From: Megalonaias nervosa
Lineage: Eukaryota; Mollusca; Bivalvia; Unionida; Unionidae
Direction: 5' to 3'
Assembly (NCBI GenBank): GCA_016617855.1
Contig: JAECUM010004978.1
Coordinates: 1-64,000, forward strand
DNA length: 64,000 bases
Part shown: in pieces, positions 8,247 to 18,026 of the stretch
How the letters are laid out: each line of letters begins with the position of its first letter
Numbering within the stretch: the stretch's first letter is position 1
Translations under genes and position numbers: made by a program
Notes under the pieces: model-generated
The model's database searches: none
What the model saw: only the letters and a program-made list of their open reading frames with translations
What the model was told of the DNA's origin: nothing

Positions 8247-11200
8247 TTAGTCATCGAATATAACATCAAGTATAGATCTATCATCAAAACAATAACCAAG
8301 TGCAAATGTATCTACTCCATTTTCGCAATAACGTTTGTCATCAAAATTAGTCAATCCGCGTTTGATAATAACATCTGTTTCAAGTTTATGATGATTTGTT
8401 CGAATAGCCATTGCTCTTATAAAACTAACGCCGCCGTCAAGGGCGTACTTGTAATCATCAAATTTCATAAACTTTTTAACAAAATCGCGAGGCAGACCTT
8501 TTGCCTTTTTCGTTATTTTATTATTATCTAGCAATACCGCGTACATTTTACTGCGCAATCCTATGAAATATTTGATGGTGCTCGAGTTCATTTCATCTTT
8601 GAACTTACCAATAACCTTTTTATTCGTGTCGTCATGAAATTTACTGTCACGAGGGTAATCGGAAAGATCAAACAGATGTCGATTATCATATATATCCTGA
8701 TAGACGTCCTCACATTCGATTTCATACACGAGCGAGTCGGTATCAGTAAACAATAGTCTACTGGACGGCCATTGATTTTTAACAAAATTATAATGAAAAT
8801 CGTACATCAGCCACTTCGATAAATCTAACACAGAAGCTCCAACGTAAATCGGCTTGTTTAGTTTCAGATTTGTTTTTCTTCTTTGTATCGCGACAAGATT
8901 TTCTTTAAAAATTTTCATGCTAACAAAATCATCGTCCGACACAAGTTTATTTCTGCGATTGATATCATTAACTAGCTCGATATTTACCCGTTTTCTAATA
9001 TTTTCCATCGTCTTACCAAAAACGGAATTGTTCATAAGCTTAAAGAAGTTTTTTTCAAAATCAGTTTTTGCTGCAGCTCTTCTCGAAGTGTTTGAGTTAA
9101 TATAACCTTTCATCCAAGGTGACTGATTAAATTTTAGTACACGATGAACTTTTCTCAAAACAAGACCAGCATCTACTGCTTGTTTTAAAACTTTGTAATG
9201 TAAAACATAATTTTTCTTATCGAGTAAATTTGGTACTAGTTTTTTGACCATAGAATTTTGTCTTGGTGATGCTAACGCTTGTTGTTCCTGAGATAACATA
9301 CTATAATCTATGACCATCGATTCCGCACAGAAGGGATAATCGTTGTGTAAATTGTGTAGCGAAATAGGATAATCGAGATCAACTTCAACGATGTACGAAA
9401 CATCGTCGGGTATCTTTTTTTCTGTCTCCGATAGAAATTGCTCAGCCGTGATCCAACGAAATCCACCAAAAGGCATTGCTTCTGCCATAGAATAACCGTA
9501 CAAATTATTACAATCTAGATAAATTATATACTTCGAAGGAAGCTTAGGATTGTACTCTTTTAAGTATTTGTTGTTTGCTTCGGCGTATTTCTTTGTTATC
9601 ACGCTAATACCGCCTCGGATACCTTTTTCGATAAAATTGAACATATCAACGTCAGTCAGTAATTCTAACCTTACCTTGCTAAACTTTAACAATGCGTCCC
9701 ACGACAGCCCGGGAGCAGAACAATACCAACAAGGATCTAGTCCATAATTGTTATAACTCACTTCTCGAAAACTTTCAAATACGTCCGCCAGCAATAACAC
9801 GTCAGTTTTTAGATACAAATCATGATAATCACCAAACGTCTTACAATCAAATTCTTTCCAGATATCCTGTGCATATTTGTACTCGTCATCGGTTATATTT
9901 TCATTTTTAAGTTGCGAATAAAATTTGTCTTTGCTAGGTAGCGAGGTTTCATCAAATTTACTCCAATCGTCGAGATACTCGTACGGAAATACTCCTTTTT
10001 TAGTCAGTAGATTAAATTTATCACCAAAACAATCTTGTAAGTTATCAAACTCGCTACAACCTTTTACCAGCTCATCCAATGATGCTGCCATAAACTGCAG
10101 GCTGTCAATAAAACGCAACTTACCTAGCGTAACTGACATATACTTTTCAAAATTATTTGGAATGCATTTGATTACGTTATCGAGTTTTAAGCGAGATTTT
10201 ACGTCAGGATCACCAAAAGCTTCTACGATAATGTGGCTATCATATCCTCGAAAGTTGTGAAGAATAATTGGAATAAAATCTGGAGCATGAAATTTTAAAT
10301 TACATTGATCATGAGCCGCTCCACGGTACTGTCCGGTGAGATGGCAATGGTCACGTACTTTTTTGTTATCGTCAAAAGCTTTTTTACAAATATGACAAAA
10401 TTCCGCTTGCTCGTGATCAGATTCTTCTTGAGATGTCAGTTTTATCATTGGAGTTACTCTTTTCAAACGATTAAATATATGATCAACTTCGCTAATCAAC
10501 TGCTTGAGAAGCCAGACAGCTGGACTTTTACCACGATATAATTTGATTGGTTTGGATAATCTCGAATCAGCACAACAAACTATCTTATACGTTATTCCGC
10601 ACGGAACATGGTTTTGAGTTTTCCTTGTACTCGATTGGTTAGGATTATTTTCTACGCCAAGTACAGGCTGAAGTAAGCATTCGAAATCAGCGTATATGAC
10701 GAAAGGAATTTTTAGTTTGTGATGGTGATTGACAAACTGTAACACGCTATTTTCTTTGGACGGCATCGTTATTCGTTGTATGTCACTACAGTACTGCAAA
10801 TGCTTTTGTAATATTTCGTCGTCCGTACAACCGTGTAAACAGCGATAACTGAAGAACGTTTTCTTCTTTCGTTTATTGTGCTGTTTGCCAACTAGTCCAT
10901 TAAAGTTTTTAATCCAAACGTAATGATTTTTATAAAACAGTAAGTTTATTGTCGATTGTGAAGCTTTTTCTGAAATATATCTTGGATAGACGTTTTCTTT
11001 TTCGTCTAGTCCGAAAACGTTGATCGAAACATTATTTTGCTTTTCAAACCTTGGTATTTGATTTTCTGCCATTGGAAAGTCAATGCCTTTAAAATTTAAT
11101 CTTGACACGTGACTAATATACTTGTCAACACGATCAGCGTGTTTTTCTGCTGGAAATAGCGCGGAAAGAATAGCCCACTGAAAACATCTGTTATCGAGGT

Positions 11201-11714
11201 TTTTGACGTTTACACAGCATTTTTTATTTTTTATTTTTGGTGGCAAATCCATATACGAACTACCGCGTAATACGTTATATTTTATTGTGTGAAATAAAAT
11301 TTCCTCGATCATTTCAAACTTCCAACCCGAACCCAATTCGGTAAATTCTTCTATCTTTTTCCAAATTTCTTGGTGTATTTCATTAGCTAGTGATAAAAGA
11401 TCAGTCCCAAGCAAAACACGCCTTGATTTTGCATTAATGTAAGGGTCTGCAATTTCCTTGTCAGTTGATCCCTCTGTCACAAGAAGCTTTGAAAATACAA
11501 TATGATATTGCACCAATAGCCTTATGCTATTATGTTTTTCAAGTTCAAGTTTTACAGTTGGCTCTAACAGGTGGTAAAGATTTGTTGCAGTAAAATTTAC
11601 CAGTACGATTTGTTTATCGAACCGATAACTGTTGTCAAATCCTGTGAAAGCAGTCGCTATTTTTTCAGGTTCTCCCATAAGACTCTTCTTGGCTATATCT
11701 CTCAATTTCAGCAT
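8247..11714 (-). CDS. polB: Protein-primed family B DNA polymerase
   Basis: An intact frame of 1155 codons from the ATG at 11714; it opens 26 codons earlier at a TTG with no ATG. Exonuclease motifs: VIYADFECL, NFRGYDSH and YLKTDVLLLAD. A zinc-binding block (CHICKKAF, then DHCHLTGQYRGAAH and CN) lies before the second of these. Polymerase motifs: A LDCNNLYGYSM, B KLMNNSVFGKT, C FTDTDSLVYE. All catalytic acidic residues are present. The N-terminal third has NLDNRCFQWAILSAL followed about 100 residues on by HYVWI, a Cys...His layout that could be a cysteine-protease-like domain. It copies the element by protein priming at the TIR ends (family knowledge). It is the longest gene here and has no lesion. 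Confidence 0.93.
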   Translation of the reverse strand: MLKLRDIAKKSLMGEPEKIATAFTGFDNSYRFDKQIVLVNFTATNLYHLLEPTVKLELEKHNSIRLLVQYHIVFSKLLVTEGSTDKEIADPYINAKSRRVLLGTDLLSLANEIHQEIWKKIEEFTELGSGWKFEMIEEILFHTIKYNVLRGSSYMDLPPKIKNKKCCVNVKNLDNRCFQWAILSALFPAEKHADRVDKYISHVSRLNFKGIDFPMAENQIPRFEKQNNVSINVFGLDEKENVYPRYISEKASQSTINLLFYKNHYVWIKNFNGLVGKQHNKRKKKTFFSYRCLHGCTDDEILQKHLQYCSDIQRITMPSKENSVLQFVNHHHKLKIPFVIYADFECLLQPVLGVENNPNQSSTRKTQNHVPCGITYKIVCCADSRLSKPIKLYRGKSPAVWLLKQLISEVDHIFNRLKRVTPMIKLTSQEESDHEQAEFCHICKKAFDDNKKVRDHCHLTGQYRGAAHDQCNLKFHAPDFIPIILHNFRGYDSHIIVEAFGDPDVKSRLKLDNVIKCIPNNFEKYMSVTLGKLRFIDSLQFMAASLDELVKGCSEFDNLQDCFGDKFNLLTKKGVFPYEYLDDWSKFDETSLPSKDKFYSQLKNENITDDEYKYAQDIWKEFDCKTFGDYHDLYLKTDVLLLADVFESFREVSYNNYGLDPCWYCSAPGLSWDALLKFSKVRLELLTDVDMFNFIEKGIRGGISVITKKYAEANNKYLKEYNPKLPSKYIIYLDCNNLYGYSMAEAMPFGGFRWITAEQFLSETEKKIPDDVSYIVEVDLDYPISLHNLHNDYPFCAESMVIDYSMLSQEQQALASPRQNSMVKKLVPNLLDKKNYVLHYKVLKQAVDAGLVLRKVHRVLKFNQSPWMKGYINSNTSRRAAAKTDFEKNFFKLMNNSVFGKTMENIRKRVNIELVNDINRRNKLVSDDDFVSMKIFKENLVAIQRRKTNLKLNKPIYVGASVLDLSKWLMYDFHYNFVKNQWPSSRLLFTDTDSLVYEIECEDVYQDIYDNRHLFDLSDYPRDSKFHDDTNKKVIGKFKDEMNSSTIKYFIGLRSKMYAVLLDNNKITKKAKGLPRDFVKKFMKFDDYKYALDGGVSFIRAMAIRTNHHKLETDVIIKRGLTNFDDKRYCENGVDTFALGYCFDDRSILDVIFDD

Positions 11715-11936
11715 CGCTATACTATAGTGTAATATTATATGTTTAATTGATTGTTCGATCGATAACTCACCACGCGCCAGCTGAACAAACAATTAGAGAT
11801 ATAAAATCCTTATAGTATAATGACACAAAATCTGACAAGCGCAAACGAGCAATAGTATTATTACGTTCATCCGAAGTATAACCTATACGCTGGAAATGCA
11901 TTAGGTTCGGTGATACGTGTCCAGTACAAACATCCG

Positions 11937-12632
11937 ATGGGTGAAGCAACGCCAGCGGGTTATAAGATCAGTGTCAAAGGTGATAATACCGAGAGAATTG
12001 AAATGTTTCGAAAAGATTTTATTTATACTTTGTTCTGCGATGATATTCCAGAAGGACAGCGAGTCTATCGAGTAAATGGCTCGATTACTGATGACAATAT
12101 CGAAAACTTATCTTTACAAGATGAGTTTCAACGCCACCCAAAATTTGATTTATACGAGGCGAATGACAAAGGAATTATACGACATGTAAAAACAAAAAAT
12201 GTTGTTGGTTTTATGAGTAATATGGGGTATCTCATGGTAACTGTCAGAGGAACACTAACCAATCAAGTTCATTATCAATCTCATCGTTTTGTTTACGAAA
12301 CATTTAACGGCGTCATTCCAGATAATTTGTTTATCGACCATATTAACAAAATTAAAACTGATAATCGTTTAGAAAATTTAGATCTAGTTACACCAGAAGA
12401 AAACACCCGACGTGGATCTAATTCTGACGGTAATAATTTCAGAAAGCCCAGAAGATCAGTTATTTCAGTAAATTTAGAAACTGGAAAAGAAATGAAATTT
12501 AAATCAATAACAGCTGCCGCAAAATATTATAAAATTAATCCTCGTGCAGTAAAATTTGTAGCTGATGGCATAACTAAAACAGCAATGTCAACATCCACAT
12601 TTGATAGATTTAGTTTCAGATATGATGATTAA
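11937..12632 (+). CDS. HNH homing-type endonuclease with NUMOD-like modules
   Basis: A 231-residue protein from the first ATG at 11937; the frame is open upstream without an ATG. Residues 120-165 hold an HNH motif of phage/homing type: SHRFVYETFNG, FIDHINKIKTDNRLENL, then TPEENTRR. A KFDLYEANDKGIIRHVK block before it resembles NUMOD4, and a C-terminal helix-turn-helix-like segment (SITAAAKYYKI) resembles NUMOD1. An earlier VNGSITDDNIENLSL looks like a relic of a duplicated HNH tail. It lies on the plus strand between polymerase and integrase, against the main gene direction. It could promote spread of the locus or cut DNA during replication (inference). Confidence 0.8.
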   Translation: MGEATPAGYKISVKGDNTERIEMFRKDFIYTLFCDDIPEGQRVYRVNGSITDDNIENLSLQDEFQRHPKFDLYEANDKGIIRHVKTKNVVGFMSNMGYLMVTVRGTLTNQVHYQSHRFVYETFNGVIPDNLFIDHINKIKTDNRLENLDLVTPEENTRRGSNSDGNNFRKPRRSVISVNLETGKEMKFKSITAAAKYYKINPRAVKFVADGITKTAMSTSTFDRFSFRYDD

Positions 12633-12900
12633 TGATATTTTGTAATTCTGTCTTAGTAAGACAGCTATGTGCAAACGCTATAATATCATCTTTATCAAAT
12701 TTCAGCGTCATTATTGCACAATCATTAAGTTTATTTTTTTCTGCTGCTGTTAGTAATATCCTATCATTTTCGCCAGGCATTATAATAACATCAACAGAAT
12801 ACGAACTATAACCCGACAGACATTTTCGAACTGCCTCAGCTAGTTCCTTGTAATTTAATATATTAACCTTTTGATGATATTTTACCTCGTTAGTTATATC
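12616..12900 (-). CDS. Small unassigned minus-strand frame
   Basis: A 95-codon open frame without an initial ATG; the first ATG inside it is at 12780 and leaves 54 codons. The peptide (NYKELAEAVRKCLSGY, then VIIMPGEN and LKFDKDDIIAFAHSC) looks like a real small folded domain rather than random sequence. It overlaps the HNH stop by 17 bp on the other strand. A start supplied by splicing or a lesion at its 5' end is possible. No family recognised. Confidence 0.35.
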   Translation of the reverse strand, partial: DITNEVKYHQKVNILNYKELAEAVRKCLSGYSSYSVDVIIMPGENDRILLTAAEKNKLNDCAIMTLKFDKDDIIAFAHSCLTKTELQNIINHHI

Positions 12901-12935
12901 TTATAACAATAAATTAGATAAAAGTATATTATAAT

Positions 12936-13445
12936 ATGATCTTGATGAAAAGACTTGCTGTAATATATGCGGAAGATACAATCGCAGACAATGTTAAAAT
13001 CACTAGCGATAAAGTCGCAGACAATGTTAAAATCACTAGCGATATAATAGACAAACCTGCTAGCTATAGCGAAGATGATATTTTATACAATAATAATGAC
13101 GATGACGATGAAATAGTCGCTGTCGCTGACAGATCAAATTACAGCAGACCAACAACTGGACGATATAATGTTAAGTATCACATTGCTAAAAAAATAATAA
13201 AATTTAATTTTACTGTTGCCGAACAACAGATATTTTGGCAGCTTATCAAGCCGTTTTTAAATCTAAAAATAACTGGCCAGCGAAGGAGTATAAAATACGA
13301 TTTTATTTTTGCTAAGATATTTAATTTAATGCCAGTTGATAATGAACGAAAATTACATTTAATTTCGTTATGTAAAACTATCAAATGTAAATCTGTGCTT
13401 GTGAAATACGAACAAATTTATAATAACGTTATTGGATCGACTTAG
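12936..13445 (+). CDS. 169-aa protein, function unknown
   Basis: Intact from the ATG at 12936, on the plus strand, overlapping the integrase stop by 17 bp. The N-terminus contains a 33-bp tandem duplication (12980-13042) giving two copies of ADNVKITSD, followed by an acidic Asp/Asn run. The C-terminal 100 residues are basic and helical (KKIIKFNFTVAEQQIFWQL, KYDFIFAKIFNLM). This weakly resembles the C-terminal part of VLTF3-like late transcription factors found in related viruses, but I cannot confirm it. It may form a plus-strand pair with the HNH gene. Confidence 0.5.
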   Translation: MILMKRLAVIYAEDTIADNVKITSDKVADNVKITSDIIDKPASYSEDDILYNNNDDDDEIVAVADRSNYSRPTTGRYNVKYHIAKKIIKFNFTVAEQQIFWQLIKPFLNLKITGQRRSIKYDFIFAKIFNLMPVDNERKLHLISLCKTIKCKSVLVKYEQIYNNVIGST

Positions 13446-14757
13446 TTGGTACCCAGCTATTAAATTTATCGCTATACCCACGCCACTTGACTAAACTTTT
13501 ATTGCCTTTTCTCCTAATCACTTTTTCGATAGCGAAAACATCTTGCTCAGTTTTCTGAAGTTCCTGCTCGTAAAAACTACCGGTTTTAGGTTCCCCTGCC
13601 AGATCTTTTAGCGCGTATGTTACAGGTATTGTTAAAAGTACTTTATCAACTACAAACACTTCTTCAGTCCAGTTTGGAGTAAATCCTTTTTCAAATACTT
13701 TTTTCGTCAGAGAAATTCTAACTCGATCACCCACTTTAAATTTATGTCTGCGGTACATGTTTTCATTTGCTAATATCGGATTTTTAATTGCATCGTTTGG
13801 CGATAGTTTAGTGGTTCGATGTTTCGTTTTATTGTACTTGCCAACTATCTGCGGAAGATCATCAATATACCTGTTTGTATTTTTAGCTGTCAGATACTTA
13901 TGTATTTTTTCGTTTAGCGTGCGATTAAATCGCTCTACTACGACACTTTTTCCCTCGTTCCCTGTAACATACTTTTTGATATTATTTTGTTCCAAAACTG
14001 CTCAAACTTTTTATTGAAAAATTCTGCTCCGTGATCGGTCCAGATTTTATTTGGTTTTCTTTCTGTACTAACGATAATCTGTTTTAACGCATCAGTTATT
14101 GACGTTCCTGTCTTGTCTAAAACTGGAACACTAAAAGCATATTTACTAAAAACATCTACAACGTTAAACAAGTATTTCTTATTATCATTAAACTGAGCTA
14201 GATTTGACACATCTACTAAATCTATCGCCCAGATATCATCAACGGCAATTGCGACAACTTTACGTCGCGTAAACTTTTTTTTTAGGTTTGTGTAGTTCGG
14301 CTGCGAGATCATCATACAATTCTATTGCGAGTCCTAATTTATATTTTGCTCCAATAAAACCCTGTACCAGCCTTCTATCAAAACGTTCTCGCATATTTGT
14401 CGGCTCCATATCACGAAGTTCGTCTAACATTATTTTATCATAATCCGATTTTGAGTTTTCATGATCACGATAACAGATATCGTGACGCATTGCTATTGCA
14501 TCAACTTGATTGTAAGGTTCTTGTCCTGGCAGCGGATTATCATTTTCATCTAGTTGTTTATCAAGAGGATTATAAGGTCCAGTATATTTATGGCCTGGCA
14601 ATGTCCAGCCTCCTTTTGGTTTTGGTAATTTGCCAATTAATTTATGTATATCTATACCTGTTCCAATTATTTCTCTGTTGTTACAACGTTGACAGTATGT
14701 GACAATTTTATTTTGCTCGAGACATAAATCTCTGTCAGAATCGCACTTGCATATCAT
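13429..14757 (-). pseudogene. Phospholipase-A2-like domain fused to integrase (two frameshifts)
   Basis: Three overlapping frames. The first, from the ATG at 14757, has a Cys pair region, then GHKYTGPYNPLD (calcium-loop-like) and DAIAMRHDICY, the His-Asp pair of PLA2 folds as in parvovirus VP1. It runs into ELHKPKKK, where a nine-base T run (14275-14283, plus strand) shifts the frame into the integrase core: IWAIDLVD, WTDHGAEF and, after a second shift near 13985-13992, ERFNRTL with the catalytic Glu. The C-terminus (KSLVKWRGYSDKFNSWVP) is a chromodomain. The fit at both breaks suggests one protein. The integrase would insert the element; the PLA2 domain may breach membranes on entry (family inference). 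Confidence 0.8.
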
Positions 14758-14766
14758 TCTATATTT

Positions 14767-14964
14767 TTAGTCGTCTACTAAAATAATCTCCCTGACAAAG
14801 TCAGGAGGGTATCCAGCTCCAGACGTTTTCTTTAAAAACATACTTTTCTTTCTACCACAAACAGCACAAATACTTTTTAGCATCATTCTACTATTTTTTG
14901 TTTTTTCCGTCGTCTCATCCTTATTTTCTGTTTTAGTTTTACATTTGAGACAATATGTTGACAT
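14767..14964 (-). CDS. Zinc-ribbon small protein
   Basis: Intact 65 residues from the ATG at 14964. Two Cys pairs (YCLKCKTKT near the start and CAVCGRKK about 27 residues on) make a four-Cys zinc ribbon. A basic stretch (RKKSMFLKK) follows. Short proteins of this form, often annotated DUF5679, recur in Polintons and related viruses. It ends 10 bp before the integrase-fusion start. Role unknown; nucleic-acid or virion binding is plausible. Confidence 0.75.
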   Translation of the reverse strand: MSTYCLKCKTKTENKDETTEKTKNSRMMLKSICAVCGRKKSMFLKKTSGAGYPPDFVREIILVDD

Positions 14965-15002
14965 TATATATTTATAAATTTAGATAAAATTATTAGTAAG
15001 CT

Positions 15003-15624
15003 TTAGACAGCTTTACAAAAATTAATTGCAATCTCATCATTAGCGTGAGAAGGTTGCTTATCAAACTGCAAAATAAACTTTAAAAAATTAGGATCTTTTG
15101 ACATCTGTCGGACAAACATTATACAATAATATCCGCAAGCAGAAGTTCCAACAGGTTGAAGTTGATTGGATGAATAATATATTATTTTATATTTTTGTTT
15201 TATATATTTTTTTACTGCATCGCTCGGAGGAAGTCCAAACGAGTCAAAATAATTGTTATTATAAACTGCTACCCAATGCGTGCCGGACCCGTCATTGAAA
15301 TCTTGTACATTTATCACACATGAACCTACAACTGGTACAGTGCTAAGTTCATCTTTAGAATAAATTCCGTGGAAATTTTTTACTTGTTTTAGTTTATCAA
15401 GTATATCAAAATTACTTAGCGGGGTGGCCGTGTTCCCGGCAATGTTAGTCCTCGTCCTCCTATTCCTAACAGATTTGGCAGCAGACTTCCCGCTAGTCCC
15501 GCTAAAAGTGGAGCGAAAGGAATAATTCCTCCTTGTTTTGTTTGATTGCGTTTCGTTGTTTTCTTTTTCTCGACGATTTTGTTGTTTTCGTTTTTTTCGA
15601 CGATTTTGTTTTTCGTTGTGGCAT
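15003..15624 (-). pseudogene. Basic core protein plus adenain-like protease (frameshifted)
   Basis: The 3' part is a cysteine protease of the adenovirus/Ulp1 type: GTHWVAVY (His), YFDSFG (Asp), and QPVGTSACGYYC (oxyanion Gln and catalytic Cys). Its frame is open upstream to about 15420 without an ATG (NFDILDKLKQVKNFHGIYSKDEL). The 5' part begins at an ATG at 15624 with a Lys/Arg/Ser-rich protamine-like stretch in one frame, then moves to a frame with a hydrophobic GGIIPFAPLLAGLAG segment ending at 15416. Core and protease thus lie in three frames, implying at least two single-base shifts. Fusion of a core region to this protease is known in relatives. The enzyme would mature virion proteins. 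Confidence 0.75.
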
Positions 15625-15692
15625 TATATTTATCGGCCACATAAAATTAAGCTTTAAACTATTTTCTTTATACCACTGCCCTCAACTGCTTT

Positions 15693-16040
15693 TTACGTTG
15701 CGCCAGATATTGCGCCAGACGCTGATGCTAGTCCTAATGTACCTAACACCAGCAAAATTTTTGGTAATAACGTGCTGACCATCACTGATAATGCTGGACC
15801 GAGGAAACCACCTTGTTTTGACATCGCTATTATTTGTGCGGCACTTAAATTTAAAACAAAAGGTTTTTTACGATCGTACCTGTTTACTTGATTTTTTGTC
15901 AGCATTAATGTTGTTAAAATACCCTTGGAAATGTTAGGGTTGATTTTTAATGATACCTGTCTCTGTTTTGCAACAGCAGCTGCTAATTTTTTAACTTGAC
16001 CATCAGTCAAATATATTTCTTTTATAATATATTTTGTCAT
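15693..16040 (-). CDS. Minor virion protein with hydrophobic C-terminus
   Basis: Intact 115 residues from the ATG at 16040, with TTATATAAG directly ahead of it. The pattern (LTDGQVKKL near the start, LMLTKNQVNR, LSAAQIIAMSKQGGF, then a hydrophobic Ala/Gly/Leu tail) is one I recognise as recurring in Polinton and adintovirus-like elements. It usually lies between capsid and protease genes, as here. The tail may insert in membrane or pack inside the capsid. A decayed homologue appears to lie at 61123-61356. Confidence 0.7.
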   Translation of the reverse strand: MTKYIIKEIYLTDGQVKKLAAAVAKQRQVSLKINPNISKGILTTLMLTKNQVNRYDRKKPFVLNLSAAQIIAMSKQGGFLGPALSVMVSTLLPKILLVLGTLGLASASGAISGAT

Positions 16041-16059
16041 CTTATATAACGATTGCAGA

Positions 16060-17598
16060 TTAAACTTGGACTGTCATTTTACCTCCAACGGAGTCTGTCG
16101 TAACAAATCTGTCGCTGATCACTAATGCGTACACGTACAACTGTGCCATAGGAACTGCTCCTAATGTCCAAGTAATTTCAATATCAGCTGTCGAGTCAAC
16201 TGCTCGCTCGCTATGTTTACTAACATCAAAGTAAAATATTGGATAAAGTGTACGAAATTCCTCTACTGATATCTGAGATCCATCTTCAACATCCTGATAT
16301 TTTTGTACTGCGTCGAGTAGGTACATGTAAGGTCGAGTAATATTTTTATTAGCGTCATCTGCAAAATTGCATTCTATCGCTCGTTCTGGATATTGCTTCG
16401 AATTTAGTCTAGCAAATATTCGTCTAACATCAGCGTTATCAAATATTGCATTATTTTGTTGTTGGTTACCACGTCGCGCTTGCTGTTGAAATACGACAAA
16501 CAATTGTCTCGGCAGTTGTTCACATGATGTTGTTGTAACTCGCCATGTGTAGTCGGTAGTATTTGGAACTGCTGTTTGATATATTTTATGTTGCTGAAAA
16601 TAAATCTTGTTTGTGCGATTTTCAAGCATATTATTTAATTCTGACATTTTAGTGATCGACGGCGTTATTCGTGGCATCCATAGCGCAAGTTTGTTTATGA
16701 TAAATTGTACATCAGCTCCGCCATATCGAAAGAGGCAGTCGTTTTGTTCTGCCCGATCTAAAATAAGTGTATGTTTAACTCCACGAAATACTTTGTCGAA
16801 ATCGCGACAAAAGCCAAATATTGTACTTAACGGAAGCATCATTGTAATTTGACGTGATCCTTCTGCAAGTGCCTTTCTTTTAGCAAAACCTTCATTGTAA
16901 CGTGGATTTTTTACGCTAATTGTGTTATTGATTAAATCTAACATTGCAACGCCGTCCGCACCTGCAGCTGGTGGTGTTATACCAAGATTATTACAAGCTG
17001 CAGCAAGTGATACTCTTGTAGCGTCTGCGTTAGCGCCTGCAGCTGGTGCGGCTATACCTAGTGCGGCTGCATTAACAATAAGAAAAGTTCTTACAATTAT
17101 AACATCTGCAGCGGCATCAGCTCCGTGCAATAAAACACCTTTCAAGAAAAGTTCGGTTGATTCGGCTAAACCATGTCCAGTATCTTTAAACCACATCATG
17201 TTCGTTGCAGTTGATCTCGAGTAATCATCGGAAAACGAAATAATATTTAAGATTGTACTTGCAACTTGTAAGTGACTCGAAATATCCTCAACAGTTTGAT
17301 TAGATAGTTGATATCTAGCACTTTTGAATAAACACCAGCCGTTATTTGTAAGAGCTACTTCTGTTCCAGCTGCAATTGCAACAGGCGGATTGGCTACTGT
17401 CATAATCTGACCGCGAACTTCTAACATTGCCTTATGTGGCAGTAGAAATACATCTTCGTCTCGAGTATTAAATGTTCTAATACCAGTTTTATTTGGTTCA
17501 TTAGAATTTTCGTCGAGATACTCAACGTACTCAAATTATGTTACAGTGTCATCGGTGTCATAAGTTTCTGCTAAATCGAGATAATTTTTAACAGACAT
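16060..17598 (-). pseudogene. Major capsid protein with an in-frame TAA at codon 21
   Basis: The frame from the ATG at 17598 is 512 codons with one stop: TAA at 17536-17538. After it the frame is open to 16060. The first ATG past the stop is at 17427 and would give a 455-residue protein lacking the N-terminus. The sequence matches the capsid protein at 38-1420 in the SDDYSRS, IFGFC, LWMP...TPS and TLYPI blocks. It has a long Ala/Gly-rich insert (about 90 residues) absent from the other protein. By family it is the double-jelly-roll capsid protein. The stop could be true decay or a base error. A TTATATA motif lies about 20 bp ahead of the ATG. Confidence 0.88.
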
Positions 17599-17625
17599 TT
17601 TTTATTTATTAGATTATATAAAATT

Positions 17626-17986
17626 TTATTGCGGCGCCGTTACTTTAGATATTAATTTTTGTATAATCTGCTCGCCTTTCGGTGATAAAAGTTTTTTCGT
17701 TGTTGTTATCATAGCACGTTGCGTTTCTTTTTGTTGGAGCGATTTCTGAAATAGCTTGTTTTATCTCAGATGTGGACGGTGCGCCTTTTATTTTATCAGC
17801 TATTTTTGTCCTACCGCAGTTCCAGCGGCAGATGTGGCTCCAGTTGCAAAAGCTTTACCTGCGTCAAGTGCAATTGGTGCAACTTTACGCGCGATTCCCG
17901 GAACATTTTTAATAACTTTAGTAAATATATTTCCAAAAAAATCCTCCTACTATTTTTCTTCGATAAATTTTTTTTCTCTGTTTCAT
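17626..17986 (-). pseudogene. pX-like minor virion protein, multiply frameshifted
   Basis: Starts at the ATG at 17986 with a basic KQRKKIYRRK stretch and a glycine-phenylalanine pair. It then changes frame at a T/A run near 17936 into an Ala/Lys-rich segment (VPGIARKVAPIALDAGKAF, then GATSAAGTAVG). It changes again near 17798 and near 17728 to reach a basic tail ending at the TAA at 17626. Composition and position next to the capsid gene match the 139-residue protein at 1516-1935. At least three shifts, all near short homopolymers, break it. Confidence 0.6.
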
Positions 17987-18026
17987 TATATCTGAGGTTG
18001 TATAATTTTTATTGTCAATCACGAAG

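Noticed and set aside
11767..11949. Minus-strand 60-codon frame just upstream of the polymerase
   Set aside because: It could be a shifted N-terminal extension, but its frame differs, it overlaps the HNH start on the other strand, and there is no motif.
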